A DNA stretch of 50,314 nucleotides, taken from NCBI RefSeq assembly GCF_007860015.1, contig NZ_SJPS01000015.1, positions 1 through 50,314 of the forward strand, read 5' to 3'. Positions 1 to 7,795 of the stretch are shown in pieces. The translations under genes were made by a program, and so were the position numbers. This stretch comes from Bythopirellula polymerisocia (GTDB lineage: Bacteria > Planctomycetota > Planctomycetia > Pirellulales > Lacipirellulaceae). A model generated the notes under the pieces. That model did not search any database, was not told the DNA's origin, and saw only the letters and a list, made by a program, of their open reading frames with translations. Position 1 is the first letter of the stretch; the number at the start of each line of letters is the position of its first letter.

Positions 1-234
1 CACGCGCAGTTCGTTCGCAGCTTCGTCACGCAGCGAAACCATGATTTGAGGAACCGTATGCTCTAATGCGGGCACGTACGGGTCTGTGGGAGCCCTGGGT
101 GAGTAATCACCCAGGGCCACCTGGTCCTCGGCGCCAAACCGAATTGGCAAACTGCCGTCGGTGAAAATCACCTCTGCAGTTAGTGCCCCCCTAGCGGGGG
201 AAGCGTCGACGGCCATGGAGAAACCGAGAAACAT
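1..234 (-). CDS. Partial hypothetical protein, runs off the left edge
   Basis: An open minus-strand frame runs from an ATG at 234 (or an in-frame ATG at 216) to the first base of the window with no stop, about 78 codons. The translation has a normal amino-acid mix (it includes EVIFTDGSLPIRFGAEDQVA) and an in-frame TGA lies just upstream near 258, so the start is bounded. I do not recognise the family. It follows a DUF5681-like gene on the same strand, next to an integrase, so a mobile-element or phage-type gene is plausible. No good ribosome binding site is visible. The rest of the gene is outside the window. Confidence 0.4.
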   Translation of the reverse strand, partial: MFLGFSMAVDASPARGALTAEVIFTDGSLPIRFGAEDQVALGDYSPRAPTDPYVPALEHTVPQIMVSLRDEAANELRV

Positions 235-421
235 CAGTTTGTTGGACACCGATCGCCATCAGCAATTTGGCTGATGGATCTTCTTGTGCCAACGTCACTA
301 AGATTTTGCCCGAAATCGACGTGCCGAGAACTGACCGAAAATCAGCTGCTCGGTGCAGCAGCCCATGATCGTTTGCTTGGAACAGCCAACTGGGCACGGG
401 GGACCAATTCCCTGACACTTG

Positions 422-847
422 CTACTCGCCGCTGTCTTCATCAACACCGTGCGAGAAATTCACTTGATAACCTTGGCTCTTTAGCGTCTCTTCGTACTCC
501 AGTCGCTCTTGTATCTTCTCAAGCAGCCGATTGAGGTACTTCTGCTGCATAGCCCCAGGCGACATGCCAGCAACTCGGAATTCTTCCCCCTCCGAGGCTG
601 AAACTTCAAGTTGCATGAGGGGCTTGCCCATCGCAAATTCCATGAGCAACCGGGCAGCCGCCACGGAACCGCCCAAGGCCTTTTCCCGCATCGCATCGAC
701 GATCTCAGCCAGCGCACCAGGACCAAGAGCATGGCAGAAGGCCTTCATGTAGTGCGCTTCTCGTTCCTTGCGAGGTCTGCCGGGTCCCCCCGGATTGCCT
801 TTGGTGAACTTTCCATCCCGCCCACGTTCGCCTGTTTGAATTTCCAT
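422..847 (-). CDS. DUF5681-like (terminase small-subunit-like) protein
   Basis: A 141-residue protein starting at ATG 847, which has an AAGGA site 6-10 bases upstream. The frame stays open to 946, but the ATG at 847 fits better. Residues 9-27 carry a basic glycine-rich motif (GRDGKFTKGNPGGPGRPRK) typical of DUF5681 proteins, which are common in phages and integrated elements and often lie near terminase or primase genes. The rest is predicted helical and charged (LLEKIQERLEYEETLKSQG), like a small DNA-binding or packaging adaptor. It lies 200 bp from an integrase on the same strand. Function in packaging is inference; the motif is directly seen. Confidence 0.55.
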   Translation of the reverse strand: MEIQTGERGRDGKFTKGNPGGPGRPRKEREAHYMKAFCHALGPGALAEIVDAMREKALGGSVAAARLLMEFAMGKPLMQLEVSASEGEEFRVAGMSPGAMQQKYLNRLLEKIQERLEYEETLKSQGYQVNFSHGVDEDSGE

Positions 848-1043
848 CCGTTTTCCTTGCCGTTTAAACGGTCTGAATTGATGACATAGGCAACTTAGCT
901 TTTTTCGTAAAGGAATGTAAACATCGATGCTGGTTAAAACGAACACAAGCCTTGGGCCGATCTCGAGCGGTAACCATCAGGGACAGTGGTTTCGTTTGGG
1001 TTCTTTCAACTCGGAGAAAAGCTAAACGTTCCGATTTCGCCAT

Positions 1044-2189
1044 TCAAATATGCCCTTTTCGGAACAGCCATCGGCGTACGTAGTGGGACACGTTTTCAAG
1101 TCGCTTGTCGCTGATTCTCTCCCGGTAGACTCCAGCCATCGTGCCATCGACATGACCCATCACAGCATTCACGGCCACCTGGTCAGCTGTTTCGCCGGCG
1201 ATGGTCTCGAATCCGTGCCTTAATGCATAAAATCCTAACTGTGGACGATGCAGCCCCAGCTTCAGAAGCATTTTCTTAAACTCGCCGTAGATGGGATTTT
1301 CGGCGGTGCCCTTAGCCCACGGCTTTCCCCATCTCGTAATGAATACCAATTCATTGTATTCAGCTTTCAACGGCTGCGGGCGAACCGCTAAGTAATCATT
1401 AATAGCTTCGACCGTCTCGGGCCACAGCTTCGCGCGTCTTTCGATCGCCGTCTTGGGTCTCGGAAAGTTTACCCAGCCAGTTTTCAAGTCTAATGCTGAC
1501 AGCGGTAACCGTCCGCAATCCGTATTGCCAAAGCCAGTATTCGCAGCTAGCAGTATCATTGCTCGCATCGGCGGGCTGGCTCCCTTGAGAAGTCGCCTAA
1601 TCTGGCGGGCCTCAAACATGCGGATACCACGTTTCTGCCTCTCGGCTCGCAGTATTCGCTTCGCGGGTCTCTTGAATAATGGCCCGTAGCGGATGGGTCG
1701 ATCAATCAACCCCGACTGATAAGCGTAATTGAAACAGACTCGAATCCGCGTAACTTCGTTGCCCAACGAGTTGGGGTTATGGGTTTTGGCGAGAGTCGCC
1801 CGCAGTTTCTCGAAATCCTCAGCAGTAAGATCATCGACCAGCCTATTCTTGCCAAAGGCTTTGAGGATTTTCACGCAACTAGTGTGATAGTCTTGGCAGG
1901 TCCGCGCGGTGATGTCTCCGGCGTCAACTTGCTGATTCTTGGCCTCGATAAAGCGGTTGCAAAGCTGGTGAATCGTCAGGCCATCGCGGTCAGTCCGGGG
2001 GACACGTCCAGCGTGCAGATCGTCCCGCTGATCCAGGTACTTGGAGAGTGCCGCGTCGGGAGCATCCCAGCGGCCAAAATAGTGGAGCTTCCCCCTGATT
2101 TTCTTGGCCCATCTGCGGGTTGCATGGGGGAATAAGGGGAAGTCGGGATAGGGTTTCTTCGGCTTCGTCGGCTTGGTAGAATTAGCCAC
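1044..2189 (-). CDS. Tyrosine recombinase (phage-type integrase)
   Basis: A 381-residue protein with a basic N-terminal arm region, a SAM-like core-binding domain (about residues 70-175) and a C-terminal catalytic domain. The presumed nucleophile Tyr is in MAGVYRERI after the MGHVDGTMAG motif, and the second-Arg box reads FYALRHGFETIAG. The active site is atypical: the first-Arg box reads NTGFGNTDCGRLPL, with Asn where TGLR normally has Arg, and the HxLR box has Tyr instead of the first His. Similar substitutions occur in a planctomycete integrase subgroup as far as I recall, so it may still be active. It starts 166 bp from tRNA-Gln, with five GGTGTC boxes between them. It probably belongs to an integrated element extending left of the window. 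Confidence 0.85.
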   Translation of the reverse strand: MANSTKPTKPKKPYPDFPLFPHATRRWAKKIRGKLHYFGRWDAPDAALSKYLDQRDDLHAGRVPRTDRDGLTIHQLCNRFIEAKNQQVDAGDITARTCQDYHTSCVKILKAFGKNRLVDDLTAEDFEKLRATLAKTHNPNSLGNEVTRIRVCFNYAYQSGLIDRPIRYGPLFKRPAKRILRAERQKRGIRMFEARQIRRLLKGASPPMRAMILLAANTGFGNTDCGRLPLSALDLKTGWVNFPRPKTAIERRAKLWPETVEAINDYLAVRPQPLKAEYNELVFITRWGKPWAKGTAENPIYGEFKKMLLKLGLHRPQLGFYALRHGFETIAGETADQVAVNAVMGHVDGTMAGVYRERISDKRLENVSHYVRRWLFRKGHI

Positions 2190-2209
2190 GGTACTACCTT
2201 CTAGCTATA

Positions 2210-2300
2210 GGTGTCAGGTGGTGTCACGGACGCTCGGCGGCTACTCTCCGCCGGGTGTCTCTTATGGCATCCAAGCTAGCAGGTGTCAGAATGGGTGTCA
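2210..2300. repeat. Five GGTGTC(A/T) boxes between integrase and tRNA
   Basis: GGTGTCA occurs at 2210, 2220, 2282 and 2294, and GGTGTCT at 2254, all in one orientation, in the 166-bp gap between the integrase start and tRNA-Gln. Direct short repeats beside an integrase are typical of arm-type recombinase binding sites; that role is inferred. Confidence 0.45.
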
Positions 2301-2355
2301 ATTAGGATGGCTAGTACCGCTGAAAACAAGAAAAATCCTATAAAATTTGATGTTT

Positions 2356-2426
2356 TGGGGAATAGTGTAACGGTAGCACTCCGGACTCTGACTCCGTCAG
2401 TCTAGGTTCAAATCCTAGTTCCCCAG
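2356..2426 (+). tRNA. tRNA-Gln (anticodon CTG)
   Basis: A 71-base cloverleaf. The 7-bp acceptor stem pairs TGGGGAA (2356-2362) with TTCCCCA (2419-2425), followed by discriminator G 2426. The D arm has the GTG/CAC stem, the anticodon loop CTCTGAC presents CTG, and the T arm CTAGG-TTCAAAT-CCTAG is perfect (2402-2418). CCA is not encoded. The anticodon stem has four good pairs and one mismatch at its base. The integrase lies on the 5' side, whereas elements usually insert at the 3' end of tRNA genes. Confidence 0.95.
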
Positions 2427-2458
2427 CTTTTTTCTAATCTGCTGCTGCGATGTGGTCG

Positions 2459-2929
2459 CTAGCGGCAATCGCGTTGACAGCGAGGGCATTTGCTGTGCTT
2501 GCGGCTGTGGCCTTGATTTGTGCAGACGCATTTTACTTCCCATTCGTAGCCGCAGGTTTCGCATTCGTATTTGTGCTCTTCGAGTACGTTAACACGGCGG
2601 ACCCAGCCACAGACGGGTCCACAGCATTTGTCCCAGGGGAAGCGAAAACCGGGGACGCACACATATTCGCAGGCGACTTTCCAGCAGGATTTCTCTTCTG
2701 TGCCAATCACATTTTTGGGACAGCAGACTGGTTCACAGGTGCAGGTTGTCGAACGGCAGTGGCGGCAGGCCGCGGGGTTGACCAGATTGTCTTGGATTGG
2801 TTTGTTTTGCACGGGAGTTGAGAGTCGCGTCGCATTTTCGGTAGCATTTCCTAGGGTGGATAGGAATTGACTGCTGCAGATAACGGCGACGGCGAGCAAG
2901 AGCACCATGTATTGCCGAGCGAATTGCAT
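2459..2929 (-). CDS. Small secreted cysteine-rich protein
   Basis: A 156-residue protein with an N-terminal signal peptide (hydrophobic MVLLLAVAVICSSQF core at about residues 8-22). The mature part has many CxxC-like pairs: CRHCRSTTCTCEPVCC near 55-70, then CETCGYEWEVKCVC and CPRCQRDC near the C-terminus. The paired Cys could bind metal or form disulfides. I know of no named family, but exported Cys-rich proteins of this style are common in planctomycetes. It is convergent with the tRNA gene and lies upstream of the porin on the same strand. No function is proposed. Confidence 0.7.
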   Translation of the reverse strand: MQFARQYMVLLLAVAVICSSQFLSTLGNATENATRLSTPVQNKPIQDNLVNPAACRHCRSTTCTCEPVCCPKNVIGTEEKSCWKVACEYVCVPGFRFPWDKCCGPVCGWVRRVNVLEEHKYECETCGYEWEVKCVCTNQGHSRKHSKCPRCQRDCR

Positions 2930-3015
2930 ATTCTTGTTTCCAGCTATGATAGCTTCGAGATAAATTGTAGGGAGCCGTGGGCTGCGGTGCTGTTAGGCAT
3001 GGTGTGAATGTTCAT

Positions 3016-4539
3016 TCAAAAATCCACCATAAAACGTGTGCCGAGGATGGTGTAATGGCCTGACGTCAGGCCAGCGACCGGGGCGTGATCGTCGATTTCG
3101 CCATGGATTGCATTGAATTGCATGCGGGCGTAAGCATTCCAGTACCAGTTGAGGCCAAGGGTATGACTCTTGCCAACGCCGCCGAGTATGTCTTGGTCCG
3201 TATAGTCGGCATAAGACCAGCGATAAGCAACCTGCCAGGCACCCCAGCCACCTCGCACACCGTCGTTGCAAGTGTCAACGAGGAAGAAATTTTCCAACGG
3301 TTCGGGACGAGCGAGCTGCCCTGTCTCTCGATCCCAGGGCATAAATTCACCGGTCAGAAAATAAGCTATATAGGCATAGCCGCCATGGAAGTAAACGTCC
3401 TCGAATCCCTTGCGGTCGACCATGGTGCCTTGGTACTCGCCGACAAGCTGTATAGATCCGAAATTCCAAACATTTTCCAAGCCACACAATTGGTAGGTAT
3501 CGGTTCCGGAGATGATCCCGGTGTTAAGCCATCGCGACGAACTCCGCGCTTCGGGGCGAGTTTGAAACTGGGCTTCGCTTGACGACTGACCAGGAGTTAC
3601 CGTGCCATCGGGGTCTGCCACTGTACCTGAAATTGCAAAATGGCCGTAGCCGCGACCATCAGATGGTTCATCGTACCAAAAGGTCGTTGCCAATCGACCA
3701 GCGACTTGGCCTTGGTAATGGTCACCGATATAGGAACCTTCATCTTGAATGTTTCTGAGATTAAACACTCCATAGCGCCAGTTCCAGGTCAGGTCTTCAG
3801 AATATCCATAGGATTGGATGCCGAATCGTCTGGCGTCTTGATCATCGCCCTCAATTATGAAGGGTCGCTCCATGAATACGTTGTAGCGACTGCTATTGAT
3901 GTGATCTAAGCCATAGGGACGCTTCTGATTGCCAACCAGAAGTGTCTGTAAACAAGGAACATCGTGCCAGCCAAGATAGGCATCGCGAAATTCAGGCTCG
4001 TTTGGGTCTGCAAACTCCATTTCGATCCTATATTCCATGGTTTTCCACAAATTCCCACCGACTCCGAATCGCAATCTACGAAACCCAAAACGATCTTGGG
4101 GAGTCATCGTGGGATCACCCGTTTCGAATGCATTTGTCCCGGGGGAATTACCGGGAAATGCCCAGTAGTCCTCGTGGATGCGGCCAATAACTTTCATCGT
4201 CGATTCATTGTGGCCTGAGAAGGCGGCATTCTTCAATTTGCCTTTCAGTTCGCTATAGTTCTTTTCCAGTTTGCCATAGTTATCATTTAAATCGGTGTAG
4301 TTTTCTTCTAACTCAGCAAGTCGCTCCTCGATTGATTTCTCTTCAGGTGATTCGTCGACAAGGTAGGATTCAAAAGCGGAGGCCACAACGCTGGCATCTT
4401 GATAAATAGGCGGAATTAATTTCAGATCAGTCTCGTCGCCCCAAACAGGTGTTAAAAGGAGTGCTGCCAATATCGTTAACGAGAGGGTCAGCAGCTTCTC
4501 CGGAGGGTAAAGACAATTGTTCAGGCGGGAGATGTACAT
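3016..4539 (-). CDS. OprO/OprP-like outer-membrane porin
   Basis: A 507-residue protein starting at ATG 4539. A signal segment (KLLTLSLTILAALLLTPVWG) is followed by a short coiled coil (about 68-102, with repeated ELxxNYxxL heptads) and then a beta-rich region of alternating strands ending in Phe (RFMVDF), as expected for BamA-dependent barrels. Motifs such as FRRLRFGVGGNLWKTMEYRIEMEF and the GNQKRPYGLDHINSS block match phosphate-selective porins O and P. The coiled coil may anchor to peptidoglycan or make a periplasmic stalk. Family members form anion-selective trimers. A second porin of the family is at 20057-21628. The substrate cannot be read from sequence. Confidence 0.85.
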   Translation of the reverse strand: MYISRLNNCLYPPEKLLTLSLTILAALLLTPVWGDETDLKLIPPIYQDASVVASAFESYLVDESPEEKSIEERLAELEENYTDLNDNYGKLEKNYSELKGKLKNAAFSGHNESTMKVIGRIHEDYWAFPGNSPGTNAFETGDPTMTPQDRFGFRRLRFGVGGNLWKTMEYRIEMEFADPNEPEFRDAYLGWHDVPCLQTLLVGNQKRPYGLDHINSSRYNVFMERPFIIEGDDQDARRFGIQSYGYSEDLTWNWRYGVFNLRNIQDEGSYIGDHYQGQVAGRLATTFWYDEPSDGRGYGHFAISGTVADPDGTVTPGQSSSEAQFQTRPEARSSSRWLNTGIISGTDTYQLCGLENVWNFGSIQLVGEYQGTMVDRKGFEDVYFHGGYAYIAYFLTGEFMPWDRETGQLARPEPLENFFLVDTCNDGVRGGWGAWQVAYRWSYADYTDQDILGGVGKSHTLGLNWYWNAYARMQFNAIHGEIDDHAPVAGLTSGHYTILGTRFMVDF

Positions 4540-4779
4540 TCGGTGCTTGCCGGACAGATCGTTGGAAGGTTAGGACGCACTTTCGCTGGGCGAAATCGCT
4601 ATGAATAGGCCGCAATATTGGAATAATCGGCACAATCGACATGACAAATGGGTTAAGAGCGGTACGATTGATAAAACCCGCGCAATCCGCATGGCAGAAT
4701 CGGTAGAACCAGAAACTTCTGCTCAAACCGCCGGGGTTTGCCAATCCGCAAGGTTTAACAGGGGAAGCTGAGCGGGTTT

Positions 4780-4808
4780 TTGGCTGCCAGATACCTCACG
4801 GCAGCCAA
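4780..4808. repeat. Perfect 9-bp inverted repeat (hairpin)
   Basis: TTGGCTGCC (4780-4788) pairs with GGCAGCCAA (4800-4808) across an 11-base loop. Neither strand has a following T-run, so it is not an intrinsic terminator. Role unknown; an operator or mRNA leader structure is possible. Confidence 0.5.
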
Positions 4809-4899
4809 TGCCCACGACCGTGCGTGTTCTCGCGACGCAGTTGGGAAAGCTTTCCCCCTCAATTGCGGCCCAAGGATAGGGATGGCACCGAACTCGGGT

Positions 4900-4905
4900 T
4901 ATAAT
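4900..4905 (+). promoter_or_regulatory. Possible -10 box for the ABC ATPase gene
   Basis: A perfect TATAAT lies 55 bases before the ATG at 4960. No good -35 hexamer is seen at the right distance, so the call is tentative. Confidence 0.3.
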
Positions 4906-4959
4906 CGATCCCTGAACCGCATTATCCGCTGAGTCCCCCCACTATTGAAAGCTGCCCCC

Positions 4960-6096
4960 ATGGCTTCTGTTACCCTGGAAAATGTTGCCAAAATCTATCC
5001 CGGCGACGTGTACGGTGTTCGTGACTTTGATCTAGAAATTTCCGATGGCGAGTTTCTAGTCCTTGTGGGTCCCTCGGGCTGTGGGAAGAGCACAACGCTG
5101 CGGATGGTTGCGGGACTGGAAACAATTTCTGCTGGGACTCTCAAGATTGGCGATCGTGTAGTAAACGACGTACATCCCCGCGACCGGGACATCGCGATGG
5201 TGTTCCAGAATTATGCGCTCTACCCGCACATGACGGTGTTCGACAATATGGCTTTTGCCCTCAAAATGCGCAAAACACCCAAGTCAGAAATCAAGGAGCG
5301 CGTCGCTTGGGCCGCAAGTCTGTTGGGTTTGGAACCGTTGCTAGCCCGTAAACCAAAGGCGCTCTCGGGTGGACAGCGACAGCGCGTGGCCCTGGGTCGG
5401 GCGATTGTTCGCAAGCCGGCCGTGTTCTTGTTTGATGAACCTCTTTCAAACCTCGATGCAAAGTTGAGAGTCGAAACGCGTGCTGAGATAAAGCGATTGC
5501 ATCGGCAGCTCGGTACGACGACTATCTATGTTACCCACGATCAAGAAGAGGCGATGACGCTAGGGGATCGCGTGTGTGTGATGTGCGATGGCTTGCAACG
5601 ACAGTGTGCGCCGCCGCTGGAGATCTACCGCAATCCGGCCGACCGATTTGTGGCGGGCTTTCTCGGCATGCCCTCGATGAATTTCTTACAGGGAGAACTG
5701 CAACAGCTGGACGGACAAGTGTGGTTCGCCAGCAGTGATGCTCGCCTCCGCTTGGACGGAGCATCAAGCGAGTGGCTGGCTGGCGAAGTTAACCGTCCTA
5801 TTGTGGCAGGAATCCGACCCGAGAGTTTCCAAATTCACGAGTCTGATTCTGTCGCAGATGGCAAATCAATCGCAGCGACCGTCCAAGTGGTCGAACCACT
5901 AGGGAGTCAGATGGATGTGTATCTGGTGCTCAAGTCGGGGGCGCGAATAGTTTGCCGAGTTTCTGCCGCCTCGATGACCGAAGGCAAACTGGTATCGTTA
6001 CTCATTGACCCCGCAGAGATTCACCTCTTTGAGCCGAGTTCTGCCGAAGACCCCTATGGTCGAAGTTTGCGATCGGCGGAGGGGGAGTTGGTGTGA
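4960..6096 (+). CDS. ABC transporter ATPase, MalK/UgpC type
   Basis: A 378-residue ATPase of the sugar/glycerol-phosphate importer type. It has Walker A GPSGCGKST (37-45), Q-loop Gln83, signature LSGGQ (135-139), Walker B VFLFDEP (155-161), H-loop His193 in VTHDQEEAMTL, and a C-terminal TOBE/MOBE beta domain from about 240. A TTG lies 15 bases upstream in frame, but ATG 4960 gives the usual MASVTLENV start. Such ATPases normally pair with two permeases and a binding protein. None is nearby, so it probably serves importers encoded elsewhere, as MsmX-type shared ATPases do (inference). It converges with the oxidoreductase gene, only 4 bp between the stops. Confidence 0.93.
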   Translation: MASVTLENVAKIYPGDVYGVRDFDLEISDGEFLVLVGPSGCGKSTTLRMVAGLETISAGTLKIGDRVVNDVHPRDRDIAMVFQNYALYPHMTVFDNMAFALKMRKTPKSEIKERVAWAASLLGLEPLLARKPKALSGGQRQRVALGRAIVRKPAVFLFDEPLSNLDAKLRVETRAEIKRLHRQLGTTTIYVTHDQEEAMTLGDRVCVMCDGLQRQCAPPLEIYRNPADRFVAGFLGMPSMNFLQGELQQLDGQVWFASSDARLRLDGASSEWLAGEVNRPIVAGIRPESFQIHESDSVADGKSIAATVQVVEPLGSQMDVYLVLKSGARIVCRVSAASMTEGKLVSLLIDPAEIHLFEPSSAEDPYGRSLRSAEGELV

Positions 6097-6100
6097 GAGG

Positions 6101-7747
6101 TTAAAATATCCCCGCCAATTCCTGGAGAACGTGCCAGTTTTCGAGGCGGTCCTGTTTAGCACGGAGCAAGGTTTCGGACGGATTTCCTTCGGAGTCAAAA
6201 TGCTTGACGAATCGTCCTTCGCTGCGGGCGAAGTCGAGGAAGTCCACTTGCTCTCCGGTCTTTGGATTGGTGAACCAATCCTCTTTCATCGCTGGATTCC
6301 CCTGCAGGGACAGCCGCTGTTTGATTCTTGATCCTTTGTTGGGATCATAAACCAGCAGTGGAAACGCTCGGGTATCGACTGCCAGACGGGCTTGTTCGAC
6401 GGCCATGTTGTCTCCCACACCATGTTCCGGCTGACAAGTCGTGTAGCAATTAACGATTGCCGGCCCGTCGAACTCCAAAGCCCCCAGAACAGCCTTGTAG
6501 AAATGGTTGGCATGAGCAGCAGTCGTCTGGGCCACGTAGGTGTGCGGATGCATCATCGCGATCTGGGCGATTTCTTTTCGCCGCTCCTGCTTGCCACCGA
6601 GCAGCTTGCCGTGGTTGCTCATCTTGGTGTTTTGTCCAGTAAAGCTGCTGGTGGATGCTTGGCCGCCCGTATTCGAGTAGACCTGTGTGTCGAGCACAAA
6701 GACTTTTACGTGCAGACCTGAGGCCAATAGCCGCGATAGAGATTGGAAGCCGATGTCGAACATAGCCCCATCACCTCCGATGCACCAGAGAGGTCTGTCT
6801 TGCCAGCCCATTTGGTTCCAACGCAGGCGGACTCCCATCGCGTCGGCGGGTGCGTTTTCAAACAGCGAGTTGGTCCAAGGAACCAAGTACGGATTGTAAG
6901 GGTAGGTCGAGGTATAGACAGTGTTGCAACCAGTGGCTGCGACAATACCCCATTTATCCTTGTACTTAGCACCGGTGGCAGCGCACAACATCCGCAGCGC
7001 GGTCCCTTCACCGCACCCGGCGCAGGACCCTGCCCCGCCAACGTAGATGTGCGTCTGTTCTCGGAGCATCATGTCGATTAAGAGATTGTCGTTAATGTAC
7101 TGCTCGTCCGAGGGACCAACTTCCTTGAAGTAGCGATGACTCCGGCGGATTTTCTCCATTACAGGCTCTGTTTTGGGAATCATCTCAAGTGCCAAGTCAT
7201 CACATACTTTTACACACTCGGCGCAACCCTTGCACTTGCTCGGGTCGATGATGATGGCAAATCGACCCCCTTCCTGCCCTTTTTTCTTGGGACCATCGTA
7301 ATATTTGCGCGGGCGAGACCACTGGGCCTCGAACATCGAGCGATCAGCTTCTTCAGCGAAAAGCGAGAGTTTTTCATCCAGGTCTGGCTCGGCAATCACT
7401 TTGCCAAGAATAGCCGTATCGGGGCACTGGGTAACGCAGTCCATGCAGCCGGTGCAGTTGTCGGGAATATACTCAGGAATCTCCGGAGAGACGTAGCTGA
7501 AATCTCGCAGCGTAGCAGTTCCGGCGGGAACCAGAGACCGAGCCACTGAGAGGTCTGCAGGGAGTTGTTTTTCGCCGTGTCCTTCTTCGTACCCGCGGAT
7601 TATACGATCGTTGAACTCGCGCGCGTCCAAGATCGGTAGACTTACTTCGACATAACTGCTGTCGACCAGAGTTCCGTAGCAATTGTTATTGTGGGGGTCG
7701 CGGGGATGAGCCTGATTCATCGAGAAGGGTTCGTTGACAGTAGCCAT
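6101..7747 (-). CDS. Pyruvate:ferredoxin oxidoreductase, ferredoxin + TPP-binding part
   Basis: A 548-residue protein matching the C-terminal half of NifJ-type PFOR. It has an 8Fe ferredoxin domain with Cys 98/101/104/108 and 172/175/178/182 (CTGCMDCVTQCP and CKGCAECVKVC). The TPP domain follows, with GDG at 325-327 and SNTGGQ at 358-363. Candidate ligands of the proximal cluster are Cys242, Cys245, Cys274 and a later Cys in VNCYTTC. The reaction is oxidative decarboxylation of pyruvate (or another 2-oxoacid) to acyl-CoA with reduction of ferredoxin. The ATG at 7747 has AAAGGGAT upstream. It follows the alpha/gamma gene by 48 bp on the same strand, so the two form an operon. In most bacteria these parts are one chain of about 1,200 residues. 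Confidence 0.93.
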   Translation of the reverse strand: MATVNEPFSMNQAHPRDPHNNNCYGTLVDSSYVEVSLPILDAREFNDRIIRGYEEGHGEKQLPADLSVARSLVPAGTATLRDFSYVSPEIPEYIPDNCTGCMDCVTQCPDTAILGKVIAEPDLDEKLSLFAEEADRSMFEAQWSRPRKYYDGPKKKGQEGGRFAIIIDPSKCKGCAECVKVCDDLALEMIPKTEPVMEKIRRSHRYFKEVGPSDEQYINDNLLIDMMLREQTHIYVGGAGSCAGCGEGTALRMLCAATGAKYKDKWGIVAATGCNTVYTSTYPYNPYLVPWTNSLFENAPADAMGVRLRWNQMGWQDRPLWCIGGDGAMFDIGFQSLSRLLASGLHVKVFVLDTQVYSNTGGQASTSSFTGQNTKMSNHGKLLGGKQERRKEIAQIAMMHPHTYVAQTTAAHANHFYKAVLGALEFDGPAIVNCYTTCQPEHGVGDNMAVEQARLAVDTRAFPLLVYDPNKGSRIKQRLSLQGNPAMKEDWFTNPKTGEQVDFLDFARSEGRFVKHFDSEGNPSETLLRAKQDRLENWHVLQELAGIF

Positions 7748-7795
7748 GTAATATCCCTTTCTAATGCCGGCTGAGCCAGCAAAGCAAAGTTGACT

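Larger units (their letters stand above)
4540..4959. other. Intergenic region between divergent porin and ABC ATPase genes
   Basis: About 420 bases with no convincing ORF. It must hold the promoters of both flanking genes. It contains a 9-bp perfect hairpin at 4780-4808, a GGGAAAGCTTTCCC palindrome near 4850-4863 and a TATAAT box at 4900-4905. Confidence 0.6.

Noticed and set aside
191..418. 75-codon minus-strand frame with a GTG start just after the DUF5681-like gene
   Set aside because: No ribosome binding site and no recognisable motif, and it overlaps the better partial frame at the left edge. It remains possible but I cannot support it.
4780..4808. Hairpin as a terminator for the porin or ABC gene
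   Set aside because: It has no T-run on either strand and lies upstream of both genes.
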